This document shows, one piece after another, positions 42,884-51,896 of a stretch of DNA of 64,000 bases (the first letter of the stretch is position 1; each line of letters opens with the position of its first letter). This DNA is from Chloroflexota bacterium. Its GTDB lineage: Bacteria > Chloroflexota > Limnocylindria > QHBO01. The DNA is taken from contig JBBDXT010000007.1 in NCBI GenBank assembly GCA_040902225.1, positions 124,001-188,000 of the forward strand, given 5' to 3'. The translations under genes and the position numbers were made by a program. The notes beneath the pieces were generated by a model. That model was not told the DNA's origin and searched no databases. It was given only the letters and a program-made list of their open reading frames with translations.

Positions 42884-43494
42884 AGGGTGAAGTAGAGCCC
42901 ATCCCACGGCCAGACCCAGTTCCAGCCGGGGCCGCGGAAGAAGGAGCCGATGAGCGTGATCAGCAGGCCGCCGACCATGAGCGACAGGAAGAAGACCCAG
43001 GCCGTCTTGCGGTCGCGAGCTGCTTTGTAGGGCGAGCGGTCGATGTACGGAATGACGGCCAGCCCGACCAGGTACAGGGTCGGCAGCAGGACGCCGCCGA
43101 CGGTGGCATTGAAGTACGAGAGCAGCTCCTGCAGGCCGAGGAAGTACCACGGGGCCTTGGCGACGTGCGGGGTGACGCCGGCGTTCGCCATCTCCTCCAG
43201 CGGCGCGTGGATGAAGACCGAGGCCACGACGAGCAGAACGCTGATCAGCAGCGCCATCAGGAACTCAGCGCGCAGCAGGTGCGGCCAGGTCAGGACGGTC
43301 TCATCGGGCCTCTTGTCGACGCGAACCATCGACTCCTGCTTGACGTAGGCCAGCAGGCGGAAGCGCTCGGTACCCGGCACGCCGGGCGGGCCGGGGAGCT
43401 TGGGCCCACGGTCGCGCTCGACCGCCGGGAGGCGCGGCGCCTGGGTGGGGGCGGTCTTGTCAGCGGTGGCGTTCGGCCGCTTCTCGATCGTCAT
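42880..43494 (-). CDS. Cytochrome b C-terminal half (subunit IV-like)
   Basis: 204 residues. An N-terminal extension of about 70 polar residues (Pro/Arg-rich), then three helices: FLMALLISVLLVVASVFIHAPL, AKAPWYFLGLQELLSYFNATVGGVLLPTLYLVGLAVIPYID, and AWVFFLSLMVGGLLITLIGSFF. The quinol-site PEWY motif of cytochrome b reads APWY here, with Glu replaced. Encoded 16 bp after the N-terminal half, so cytochrome b is split as in b6f complexes. Confidence 0.88.
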   Translation of the reverse strand: MTIEKRPNATADKTAPTQAPRLPAVERDRGPKLPGPPGVPGTERFRLLAYVKQESMVRVDKRPDETVLTWPHLLRAEFLMALLISVLLVVASVFIHAPLEEMANAGVTPHVAKAPWYFLGLQELLSYFNATVGGVLLPTLYLVGLAVIPYIDRSPYKAARDRKTAWVFFLSLMVGGLLITLIGSFFRGPGWNWVWPWDGLYFTL

Positions 43495-43510
43495 CGGTTC
43501 ACTGCGCCTT

Positions 43511-44245
43511 TCAGACGGGGCCCGAGACGCCGCCGTCCTTCCGGATCCTCCAGAAGTGGACGACCAGGAGGATGGCGACGATCAGCGGGAAGGCGATGAC
43601 GTGCATGACGTAGAACCGGATCAGCGTCCCCTGACCGACCTCCACGCCTCCGAGCAGGATGAAGCTCGACTCCTGGCTGAGCAGTGGCGCGTAGGTCGCC
43701 ATCTGGGTGCCGACCGTGATCGCCCAGAACGCGATCTGGTCCCAGGGCAGGAGGTAGCCGGTGAAACTGAGCCACAGGGTGCAGAAGAGGAGGACGACGC
43801 CGATCACCCAGTTGAACTCGCGTGGTGGCTTGTAGGCACCGTGGTAGAAGACCCGGATCATGTGCAGGAAGACGGTCAGCACCATGAGGTGTGCGCCCCA
43901 GCGATGCATGTTGCGCACGAACGTGCCGAAGGCGACCGAGTTCTCGATCGAGAGGATGTCCTGGTAGGCGCGGGTCACCGACGGCACGTAGAAGAACATC
44001 AGGTACACGCCCGTCACGGTCAGCACCAAGAAGAGGAAGAAGCTGACCCCGCCGAGGCAGAAGGTGTAGGTGTAGCGCACCGCATGCTTCTTGACCCGAA
44101 CCGGGTGGAGGTGCAGGAAGACGTTGTTCATGACCGCCAGGGCGCGAGTGCGGCTGGTGGTGGGATACGGCTGGCGGAAGAGGCTGCGCCACACCGACGA
44201 CTCCCTGACGACCCGCATGAGGTCGCCGGGGCCGGGGAAGGTCAT
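43511..44245 (-). CDS. Cytochrome b N-terminal half (b6-like)
   Basis: 244 residues, four helices. Heme b ligands: His114 and His128 in [24 protein letters not shown], and His215 and His230 in [23 protein letters not shown]. The second pair is spaced 15 apart, as in b6. [16 protein letters not shown] is the conserved Qo-side segment. The N-terminus has an amphipathic extension of about 55 residues. ATG overlaps the FAD/Fe-S gene stop by 4 bp. Core of a menaquinol or plastoquinol-like:cytochrome c oxidoreductase. Confidence 0.93.
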   Translation of the reverse strand: MTFPGPGDLMRVVRESSVWRSLFRQPYPTTSRTRALAVMNNVFLHLHPVRVKKHAVRYTYTFCLGGVSFFLFLVLTVTGVYLMFFYVPSVTRAYQDILSIENSVAFGTFVRNMHRWGAHLMVLTVFLHMIRVFYHGAYKPPREFNWVIGVVLLFCTLWLSFTGYLLPWDQIAFWAITVGTQMATYAPLLSQESSFILLGGVEVGQGTLIRFYVMHVIAFPLIVAILLVVHFWRIRKDGGVSGPV

Positions 44246-46269
44246 CGCTGGACCGCCATGCCGGCCTCCTGGCCGATCTGACCCAGCACGTTGTCCTTGT
44301 AGCTCTCCAAGAGCACCTTCCCGTCAGGCGTGAGCCGCTCGAGCTCGAGTCGGTCCATCGTGATGCAGTTGGTCGGACACCGCTCGACGCAGAGGTTGCA
44401 ACGGATGCAGCGCTCCTCGTCGATGATCATGGCAATCCCGCGCGGCCACGACTGGAAGAGGTCGATCTCCGGGTCGTCGCCGCCGACCTGCGCCTTGTCG
44501 ATCATGTAGATCACGCCCTCGGGGCAGACATCGGCGCAGAGCCCGCACAGGATACAGCGGGGCCCATCGATGTTGATGTTGTGGTTGCACTGCAGGCAGC
44601 GCTGCCCCTCGGCGATGGCGCTCCGCGTGTCATAGCCGACCTCCACCAGGCTGGTGAAGTCGCGTCGCAGCTCCGGCGGCGCCATCGGGATGTGCTGGCG
44701 CTGGATCGCCTCGTACTTGTCCGGCATGTCGTGCTCGAGCACCTGGGTCACCACCGCGCGGTTGATCACCGGCAGCTCGACCAGCTCCTCGCCGCGTACG
44801 CCGAGGAGCCAGCGGTCGACCGCTCGCGCCGTGCGGCGGCCACGCCCCGCCGCCTCGATGATGGTGGCGGGGCCGGTCACGAAGTCGCCGCAGGCGAAGA
44901 TCCCCTCGACATTGGTCTGGAAGGTGTCCGGCTCGGCCACCACGTTGCCGCGGCTGAGCTCGAACTGGAGGGCGTTGTATTTCTTGCCATCGGGGCCCAC
45001 CGGCGTGGTCCCGTTCAGCGGCGGAGTCCGCCACGACGAGACCGATCCGCCCGGCACGAACTCGCGCGTGTCGGTCACTCCCAGGTGCCGGTTCAGCTTG
45101 GCGCCGTACTCGCCCAGCACGTTGTTGTCGGACGCCTGGCTGGTGCACGGGATGACCATGTCGCAGGGGATCGTGAACTCGCTGCCGGGGATCGGCTCCG
45201 GGCTGCGCCGGCCGCTGGCATCCGGTGGGCCGAGGCGCGTCCGCTGGAAGGTGATCCCGGCCACCTTGCCGTCCTTCTCGACGATCTCGACCGGCGACGA
45301 GAAGAACTCAAAGCGGACCCCTTCGAAGCGGGTCTCGTGCTGCTCCTCCTCGTCGACCACCATCTCCTCCGGGCCGCGGCGGTAGACGATGGTGCTGGTC
45401 TTGGCGCCGATTCGCAGCGCGGTGCGCGAGGAGTCCATGGCGGTATAGCCGCCACCCACCACCACGACGTGCTCGCCGACCCACTGCTCCTCGCCCAGGT
45501 TGGCGCGCTTCAGGAAGTCGACGCCGTAGATCACGCCGTCGATCTCCTCGCCGGGGACGTTCATGGCGACGGGGTACATGCACCCGGCCGACACCACCAC
45601 CGCATCGTGCCGCTCCCGCAGCTGGTCGAGGGTGATGTCGCGGCCGACCTCGACGTTGTAGTGGAAGTCCACGCCGTGCTTGGCGACCCAGCTGACGTCC
45701 AGCTCGATCACGTCCCTTGGAAGCCGGAACGCCGGCACGCCGATGAGGCAGGTTCCGCCACCCGACGGCAGCGCCTCGTAGATGTCGACCTTGTGGCCGT
45801 AGCTGGCCAGCTCCTTGGCAACGGTCAGCCCGGCCGGGCCGGCGCCGATGACGCCCACGGTCTTGCCGGTCGGGGAGGCGGTCACGATGTTGTCCGGCAT
45901 GTTGTTGCTGTAGTGCCAGTCGACCAGGAAGCGCTTCATGGCGCGGATCGAGAGCGGCTTGTCGATGTCAGCCCGTCGACAGGCCTTCTCGCAGGGCGCG
46001 CTGCACACGTAGCCGCAGATGGCGGCGACCGGGTTCGGGTCGCGCGCCAGGATGTAGCCCTCCTCGAAGCGCCCCTCGGCGGCAAGCATCAGGTAGCCAC
46101 GGCAATTCGTGTTGACCGGGCAACCTTCCTGGCATTCGATGTTGCACTGAAGCCAGTCGACGCCGACTTCGGCGGTCTGGAACCTCAGTGGAATGGCGTT
46201 GGCGGAGATCACTGGCACCGTCGTAGAGCGGGTTCCACCACGAGTTGCCGAGGCGAGTGAGCGGCGCAC
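44242..46269 (-). CDS. GltD-like FAD/NAD(P) oxidoreductase with Fe-S clusters, first gene of the bc operon
   Basis: 675 residues. An N-terminal cysteine-rich [4Fe-4S] domain (Cys42, 46, 50, 56; Cys85, 89, 93, 97) like the glutamate synthase small subunit. Two nucleotide-binding folds follow: FAD motif [15 protein letters not shown] at about 140, NAD(P) motif [18 protein letters not shown]. Then come [20 protein letters not shown] and a C-terminal two-cluster ferredoxin domain ([24 protein letters not shown]). No transmembrane helix. GTG 46269 is the longest start; GTG near 46218 is possible. It overlaps cytochrome b by 4 bp, so it probably feeds electrons from NAD(P)H, or a ferredoxin, into the complex. 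Confidence 0.9.
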   Translation of the reverse strand: MRRSLASATRGGTRSTTVPVISANAIPLRFQTAEVGVDWLQCNIECQEGCPVNTNCRGYLMLAAEGRFEEGYILARDPNPVAAICGYVCSAPCEKACRRADIDKPLSIRAMKRFLVDWHYSNNMPDNIVTASPTGKTVGVIGAGPAGLTVAKELASYGHKVDIYEALPSGGGTCLIGVPAFRLPRDVIELDVSWVAKHGVDFHYNVEVGRDITLDQLRERHDAVVVSAGCMYPVAMNVPGEEIDGVIYGVDFLKRANLGEEQWVGEHVVVVGGGYTAMDSSRTALRIGAKTSTIVYRRGPEEMVVDEEEQHETRFEGVRFEFFSSPVEIVEKDGKVAGITFQRTRLGPPDASGRRSPEPIPGSEFTIPCDMVIPCTSQASDNNVLGEYGAKLNRHLGVTDTREFVPGGSVSSWRTPPLNGTTPVGPDGKKYNALQFELSRGNVVAEPDTFQTNVEGIFACGDFVTGPATIIEAAGRGRRTARAVDRWLLGVRGEELVELPVINRAVVTQVLEHDMPDKYEAIQRQHIPMAPPELRRDFTSLVEVGYDTRSAIAEGQRCLQCNHNINIDGPRCILCGLCADVCPEGVIYMIDKAQVGGDDPEIDLFQSWPRGIAMIIDEERCIRCNLCVERCPTNCITMDRLELERLTPDGKVLLESYKDNVLGQIGQEAGMAVQR

Positions 46270-46326
46270 CGATGGTATCCGTCGCGGAGAGTAGGTGTCA
46301 AAGCAACGGGAGGGAGCGGGATACGT

Positions 46327-46548
46327 TCAGCGAGGCTGCCGGCGTGCGCTGCGCAAAAGGCTGATCAGTCCGGCACCGGCCAAGAGCGGTGCCATGAGAA
46401 AGACAAGGAGCATTGATGCGATGTACGCGGCCGCCGGCAGCGGACTTTCCGGCCCTGACGTCCAGGCGAGCGGAGCCGTCAGCATCAACATGGCGACGCT
46501 GCCCAGGTATGCACCAACCGCGAGCGCCAGCCAGGTCCACCACTTCAT
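46327..46548 (-). CDS. Small two-helix membrane protein
   Basis: 73 residues from ATG 46548: MKWWTWLALAVGAYLGSVAMLMLTAPLAW, a short outer loop (TSGPESPLP), a second helix (AAAYIASMLLVFLMAPLLAGAGLISLL) and a basic tail RSARRQPR. Topology follows the positive-inside rule. No ribosome site is seen and no family is recognised. It is upstream of, and in the same direction as, the bc operon. Confidence 0.42.
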   Translation of the reverse strand: MKWWTWLALAVGAYLGSVAMLMLTAPLAWTSGPESPLPAAAYIASMLLVFLMAPLLAGAGLISLLRSARRQPR

Positions 46549-46665
46549 GCGCAGATGGTAACCGCCGGTGACGCCCACTGTGCGGTGCGGCTCCGGACGG
46601 TCAGGGCAGGCCGGCGGCCGGCGCAGGCTGTTGCGAGGCCAGCCAAGCCGGTCGTCGGACTGACC

Positions 46666-48615
46666 TCACGGTCCGTAGAAGTACGTGGACATCACGCGCC
46701 GGACGAGTGGGGCGGCATCAGTGCCGCCTGTCGCCAGCCTGACGTGGACCAGCACGGTGGCGGCGGCGATCTCGGCGTTGCTCGCCGGCGCGTACGCGGG
46801 GAACCACGCATCTGGCCTGGGCGTGCCGGTCTCGGCGGTTCCACTCTTGCCGGCAGCCGGGATAGGGAATCCGGCAAAGGCGCGGTGAGCAGTGCCGTAG
46901 GGAAGCGTGATCACCGCGCGCAGCGTCTTCGTCAAATAGGCGAAGCTCTCGGGCTTTACGTTCACCTGGCGCGCCGCGCGGGGCTCGTTGCGCTCGAGGA
47001 CCACTCCATCGGGTCGCGTGACGAGCGTCACTAGGCGCGGTACCCACAGCGTGCCTCCATTCCCGAACGCCGCGTAGGCGTTGGCCAGCTGGAGGGGAGT
47101 GCCAAGGAAGCTGCCCTGTCCGATGGCGAGCTGGATCTGGTCGAAGGGCCCGTACGGGCTGATCTGGCCGCCGCCCCGAGGGGTCAGGGAGAAGTAGCTT
47201 GCATTCGGGAGGATGCCGGGGTTGTCCGCAAGGTGGAGGATGCCGGTCGAGACGCCGAACCCGAACTCGGCGACCAGGTCGGGGAGCGCCGTCTGGTCTG
47301 CGTCCCAGACCCTGATCGAAAGCGGCATGTAGGTGGTGTTGCAGCTGAAGGCCATCGCCTCCTCGAGCGACACGCTCCCGCCCAGGGTGTGATCCAGATA
47401 GTTGTGGAAGGTGAATCCGCTGTAGGTCCAGGTGCCGAAGCAGGACATGCGGGTCGTAGGCGTCGCCACCCCGGTCTCCAGCGCGGCCAGCAGGGTGAAG
47501 GGCTTGAATGACGAGCCGGCCGGGTAGGCGGCGAGCGTCGCCTTGTTCAATGACGCGCCTTCGATGGGAGTTGGCAGAGGCTGACCGGCGAGGGTTGTGC
47601 CCAGGGTCATCGCGTTCGGGTTGAAGGCAGGCGCCGATGCGAGTGCCCAGACGTCGCCGGACTTCGGATCGAGCACGGCAGTGGCCGCGTCAGCGTACGG
47701 GGCCAGGGCGGCCTGGGCCGTGGCCTGAAGGTCCGGACGGATGGTGATCGTCACGTCGGCGCCAGGAACCATTGACCGTGTCAGAAGGGGTACCGGGTCC
47801 CCGGTGCGTGGCACAGCCGCCAGGGCAACTCCCGGCCTTCCCCGCAACAGCCGCTGCGCCCCCTGCTCGAGGCCGCTGCGTCCCATCGCCTCCCCCACCT
47901 GGTAGTCCCCCGTTGGTGGCAGTGTTGCCAGCTCAGCGGCAGTCACCGGAGTTACGTAGCCGACCGTCTGCCCAGCGAGCCACTCCTGCGGATACACGCG
48001 CGCCCCGTCCTCACGGTTTTCCGCCCAGATCGTGCCGGCGACGCCGACGATGCGGCCGCGCGGCGCGGCGGTGCGCTGCAGCGCCAGGGCGTCTCCGTCA
48101 CCGAGGGCCGGGAAGAGGAGCGACGGGCTCCAGCGCGCCTCCCATCCCTGCGGCCCCCGGGTGAGCAGCAGCCGTGTGCGAATGGCCACCGTGCCAAATC
48201 GGTCCGTCTGGAAGGTGAGGCTCAAATGGACCGCGAAAGCGGGGACCGGGCCTTCGGCCGGGACGTCCGGGTGAGCGCTGCTGCGGATCGGGGGACCGGT
48301 CTCCCCAACCATGCTGGTCACACCGGCCAGCTCGTCGAATTGGCGGAGCAGGCGAATGATGACCGCGGGGATGTACCGCTTGCGGTCCTGCACGGCAACA
48401 AGATCGATCAGCTGTTCGTAGCGCCGTTCGCTCCATTCGGCCACGAACTGACGCGCAACGAGGCCGGCGGCGTCGGCTTCCGGGTCGCGTGGGGCTGCTG
48501 TAGCCGATGGCCCGGCGCTCGGGCTCGGCTCGGGCGGCGTTGGTGCGCATCCCGCCAGGACTGTCGCGGTGAGCAGGAGCATGGCGAGGCGCATCGTGAC
48601 GCGCGAGCGGATCAT
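46666..48615 (-). CDS. Lipoprotein class B penicillin-binding protein (MecA/PBP-like transpeptidase)
   Basis: 649 residues. Signal peptide with lipobox LAGC (Cys23), then a MecA_N/NTF2-like domain (about 50-170), a short dimerisation region (about 180-275), and a transpeptidase domain. The latter has active-site SSFK (Ser368-Lys371, in PAGSSFKPF), SCN (424-426) and KSGT (590-593). It would cross-link peptidoglycan outside the membrane. Anchoring by lipid rather than a transmembrane helix is less usual for class B PBPs. Overlaps the upstream LmbE-type gene by 4 bp. Confidence 0.92.
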   Translation of the reverse strand: MIRSRVTMRLAMLLLTATVLAGCAPTPPEPSPSAGPSATAAPRDPEADAAGLVARQFVAEWSERRYEQLIDLVAVQDRKRYIPAVIIRLLRQFDELAGVTSMVGETGPPIRSSAHPDVPAEGPVPAFAVHLSLTFQTDRFGTVAIRTRLLLTRGPQGWEARWSPSLLFPALGDGDALALQRTAAPRGRIVGVAGTIWAENREDGARVYPQEWLAGQTVGYVTPVTAAELATLPPTGDYQVGEAMGRSGLEQGAQRLLRGRPGVALAAVPRTGDPVPLLTRSMVPGADVTITIRPDLQATAQAALAPYADAATAVLDPKSGDVWALASAPAFNPNAMTLGTTLAGQPLPTPIEGASLNKATLAAYPAGSSFKPFTLLAALETGVATPTTRMSCFGTWTYSGFTFHNYLDHTLGGSVSLEEAMAFSCNTTYMPLSIRVWDADQTALPDLVAEFGFGVSTGILHLADNPGILPNASYFSLTPRGGGQISPYGPFDQIQLAIGQGSFLGTPLQLANAYAAFGNGGTLWVPRLVTLVTRPDGVVLERNEPRAARQVNVKPESFAYLTKTLRAVITLPYGTAHRAFAGFPIPAAGKSGTAETGTPRPDAWFPAYAPASNAEIAAATVLVHVRLATGGTDAAPLVRRVMSTYFYGP

Positions 48616-49331
48616 CGGGCGAGCATCACCCGGCGAAAGCCCTCCGCCGCGGGGTAGCCGGCCCGCTCACCCAGCTCCTCGGCTCCCCGGCGCAGCCATC
48701 GAGCGGTCTCGCCAAAGTCGCGGAACTGGCTGGCGTGATGCGCCAGGGCCGCGATCTTGCGTTCAAGCGTGTCTCCGATATCCACCAGCTGGTTTGCCTC
48801 GTTGGTGCTCCACAGGAAGAGCTCGGCCACCTTCCAGGCAGCGAGGCCTGCGGCGAGGTGCTCCGGGAAGTTGAGCGGGTCGCGCGCGGTCGGGAAGACG
48901 GCGTCCACCACCACCGTCCCGACCGCCCGATGGTCGGGATGGTTGATCCACTCGTTGTTCACGAACAGGACGGTCGGGTCGTGGCTCATTACGATCTCGG
49001 GCTGAAAGGCTCGGATCGCGCGGGTGACCCGCTCGCGGAGCCGCAGGCTGGGCTCCACCTGGCCGTCCGGCTCGCCCAGGAACTCGACGTCGGTGACGCC
49101 GATCTCGGCGGCCGCGGCCCGCTGCTCTCCCTCTCGCAGGCTGGCCAGCGCGACCGGGTCCGTGGCCGCGTTGTCACTCCCCTTGTCGCCGCGCGTCATC
49201 AGCAGGTACTGCAACCTGGCCCCCTCGTCGATCCAGCGTGCGACCGTCCCCGCCGCGCCGAACTCGATGTCGTCTGGATGCGCGGCGACGACCAGGACGC
49301 GTTCGGGTGTCGGGAGCCGGTCGTTGGGCAT
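48612..49331 (-). CDS. PIG-L/LmbE family zinc deacetylase
   Basis: 239 residues. Zinc/base motif AHPDDIEFGAAGTVARW (His18, Asp20, Asp21), MTRGDKGSDN, MSHDPTVLF, and the second metal-site motif NHPDHRAVG. No signal peptide. Family members remove N-acetyl groups from GlcNAc-linked small molecules such as the mycothiol or bacillithiol precursors and GlcNAc-inositol. The stop overlaps the PBP gene start, so both are on one mRNA. Substrate unknown. Confidence 0.9.
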   Translation of the reverse strand: MPNDRLPTPERVLVVAAHPDDIEFGAAGTVARWIDEGARLQYLLMTRGDKGSDNAATDPVALASLREGEQRAAAAEIGVTDVEFLGEPDGQVEPSLRLRERVTRAIRAFQPEIVMSHDPTVLFVNNEWINHPDHRAVGTVVVDAVFPTARDPLNFPEHLAAGLAAWKVAELFLWSTNEANQLVDIGDTLERKIAALAHHASQFRDFGETARWLRRGAEELGERAGYPAAEGFRRVMLAR

Positions 49332-49389
49332 CGGTCACTGGTGCGGGGCCGGATGAAGGTGGGCCGAATCCTACCAGTCGAGCGCCGGA

Positions 49390-51894
49390 TCAGCGGTTAG
49401 CGGCCTCAGCCAGTGGAGTCGTGGCCGGAGCCACCAGCCGGACAAGCCTGTCCCGCGGCTCGGCAAGGGATGAGCTGGCCCAGTCCACGACCTCCGCATC
49501 GTGGCTGAAGAGGATCACCTGCCGGTCGGCGCTCAGCGCGTGGAGCACTTCCAGGATCCTGCGCTTGCGCTCCGGGTCGGACTGGGTCGTCACCTCATCG
49601 AGGAGGAGCGGAGCCCGCTCGTCGGTGGTGACCAGGTGCTCGGCCATCGCCACCCGCAGCAGCAGGTAGATCTGCTCACGGGTCCCCTCCGACAGCAAGC
49701 GAGCGTCGCGCCACTGGCCGGTGCGGGCCTCCCTGACGTCGACGGAGAGGTCCCGCGGGTTCATCCCCACCTCCACGTAGGCGCCGCCGGTGATCGCCGA
49801 CAGGTGGCGCTGGACGGACTCGGTGAGGATCGGCGCGAGGTCGCGGTGGACCCGCCGTTCGGCGGCCTCGAGGAGGGCGAGCGTCTCGTCGATCACCGCA
49901 GCCAGCTCCTGGACACGCGCCAGCTCGGTGCGCGCCGCGTCCGAGCGCTCCTCCGCCTCGGCCACGTCAGGCAGCGTGGTGGCCAGCAGGCGAAGCTCCC
50001 CGGTGAGCGCGTCAACGGCCTCCTTGGCCCGCGACGCGTCGGAACGGGCAGATGCGACCGCAGCACTCGAGTCCGCCTTCGCGGGGAGAGATACCTGCTC
50101 GCCGGCCACGGCGAGCAGCCCGGTTGCCGCTTCATCGCGCCGAGCGGACTCTTCCTGGAGATCAACCAGGCTCCTGCCCGCCAGGAGTCCCTGCAATTCC
50201 TGCCATTCCCGGATCGCGACCTCGCTGGCACGGGCGATCTCGACCCGCTGTCCCTGCCACGCGGCGAGGCCGGCAGCCAGTGAGTCGGGCGCCCCTTCAC
50301 TCTGCTCGCCGATGAGCCGCGCGGCCTCGCGAAGCGCGCTTTCGATTGCGGCGGCCGCCGCGACGGCGCGCTCCGCGCCCTCTTCGGCAGTCAGGCGCGC
50401 CTCGATCGCGCGCTGGAGGCCCTCCGACCCCGCCGATGCGCGAGCGAGATCGTCACGCTCGGCGCAGGCAGTCTCGTAGGCCGCGGTGGCCGCGCGCAGC
50501 TCACCGTCAGCAGCCGCTCCGCGGGCTGCCAGTGTCGCGCGCAATTGGCCCTCGCCCAGGCGAATCGCCTCTCGCAGGCGATCCGATCTGGCCTCTTGGT
50601 CAGCGGCCACGCCCGGATTCGATCCAGGGTCAGCGGCGGTTCGGCGGCTCGACCAGGCCCACGTCGCGATCACGAGCGCAACCGCGGCCAGTGCGATGCC
50701 CGGAAGGGCCTGGCCGAGGGTGATGAGGACCAGCCCCGCAACGCCGACGCCGGCCGCGACGAGGAGCGAAGGCCATGGCAAGGCTCCAGGTGTCGAGGGC
50801 CTGGACGACGGTGCTGGGATCTCCGTCGGTTCGACGTGGAGACGGAGCGCCTCTTCGGCGAGGTCGAGCGCCCGGGCGGCGTCGATGACAGATCGGTCCG
50901 GCCGGCGATCTCCGTCGGGTACGGTCGGCAGTGCGGCGAGCCGGGCCTGCAGCGCCGCGGCGGACGGTCCGGTGAGCGTGACCGGTGCAGGACGTCGACG
51001 CCACGCCTCGAGCGCAGCCGCCACCTCGTCGGCCAGCTCGTCGCGGCTCGCCAGAGCGGCCGGTGGCTCAGGGTGTGCCGCCGCCAGGACCGTCGCCCGC
51101 GCTGCCCGCGCCGCGAGGTCATCGGCTTCGCGCCGGGCCAGTCCCGCTTCAGCTGCAGCCAGCTGGCGACACGCGGCGAGGTGAGCACGCGAGGCATCTT
51201 CGAGCCTCGCCTCCCGGTCGAGGTAGTCGGCATGGATGCGGCGCGCCTCGGCCAACGCCGATTCAGCTGCCTCCTGCTCGCGCATGGCAGCCCACATCGG
51301 CCCGGTGGCTCCGACACGGACCGCTCCGACGGCCTCGCGGCGGAAAACCTTGAGCCGCTCGATCGCCTCGGCCGCGGTCGCATCGGTTCCATGGGTGGCG
51401 GCGGCGCGCTGCATATGGTCCTGCAGGGAGCCTGCGCTATCGGCCACGGCCATGATCTGGGCTTGGCTGACGGCGGCGACCGATGCGAACGACTCGCGAT
51501 CGAGGCCGAGCCAGCGGGTCGCGTCCGGCGTCCCCTCGTTGATGATCTCCATCGAGACGTTGTCGCCCAATACCACGTCGCGCGCACGGGACTGGATCCG
51601 TCCGGCAAGGTCCTGGTTGATGTCGACGGTGCGGCCGTCGGCCAGGTGCAGGCGAGCCTCCACCTCCCAGCGCTCGGGCGAATCCCAGGGGCGGTGGCGC
51701 TCGATGACCGCCGCCGTCTCCTTCGTGCGTCCCGGCCCGCGGCGAACCCCGGTCAAAGCCAGCCGCGTGGCGGCGTGCCAGCTCGTCTTGCCGGCCTCGT
51801 TCGGGCCGCCGATGACAGTCATCCCCTCGCCCAGCTCGAGGGTCTCGTCGGTGAGGGGGCCGAAGGCGCGGGCGATCACCCGCTCGATCCACAT
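49390..51894 (-). CDS. SMC/Rad50-like ATPase (YhaN family)
   Basis: 834 residues. The N-terminal ABC half has VIGGPNEAGKTSWHAA (Walker A, 29-38), followed by long Ala/Glu/Arg-rich coiled-coil arms. A hydrophobic pair near the middle (SLLVAAGVGVAGLVLITLGQALPGIALAAVALVIATW) marks the YhaN type rather than SbcC. The C-terminal half has LLSEGTREQIYLLLRVAMAEHL (signature) and PLLLDEV (Walker B). Two bases after the YhaO-like nuclease; together they form a repair nuclease complex. Confidence 0.88.
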   Translation of the reverse strand: MWIERVIARAFGPLTDETLELGEGMTVIGGPNEAGKTSWHAATRLALTGVRRGPGRTKETAAVIERHRPWDSPERWEVEARLHLADGRTVDINQDLAGRIQSRARDVVLGDNVSMEIINEGTPDATRWLGLDRESFASVAAVSQAQIMAVADSAGSLQDHMQRAAATHGTDATAAEAIERLKVFRREAVGAVRVGATGPMWAAMREQEAAESALAEARRIHADYLDREARLEDASRAHLAACRQLAAAEAGLARREADDLAARAARATVLAAAHPEPPAALASRDELADEVAAALEAWRRRPAPVTLTGPSAAALQARLAALPTVPDGDRRPDRSVIDAARALDLAEEALRLHVEPTEIPAPSSRPSTPGALPWPSLLVAAGVGVAGLVLITLGQALPGIALAAVALVIATWAWSSRRTAADPGSNPGVAADQEARSDRLREAIRLGEGQLRATLAARGAAADGELRAATAAYETACAERDDLARASAGSEGLQRAIEARLTAEEGAERAVAAAAAIESALREAARLIGEQSEGAPDSLAAGLAAWQGQRVEIARASEVAIREWQELQGLLAGRSLVDLQEESARRDEAATGLLAVAGEQVSLPAKADSSAAVASARSDASRAKEAVDALTGELRLLATTLPDVAEAEERSDAARTELARVQELAAVIDETLALLEAAERRVHRDLAPILTESVQRHLSAITGGAYVEVGMNPRDLSVDVREARTGQWRDARLLSEGTREQIYLLLRVAMAEHLVTTDERAPLLLDEVTTQSDPERKRRILEVLHALSADRQVILFSHDAEVVDWASSSLAEPRDRLVRLVAPATTPLAEAANR

Positions 51895-51896
51895 GC

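Noticed and set aside
44581-46260. Plus-strand frame of 559 codons opposite the GltD-like gene
   Set aside because: No recognisable motif; the minus strand has full FAD, NAD(P) and Fe-S motifs.
46295-46561. Plus-strand frame of 88 codons opposite the small two-helix membrane protein
   Set aside because: Low-complexity polar translation with no ribosome site; the minus strand gives a sensible membrane topology.
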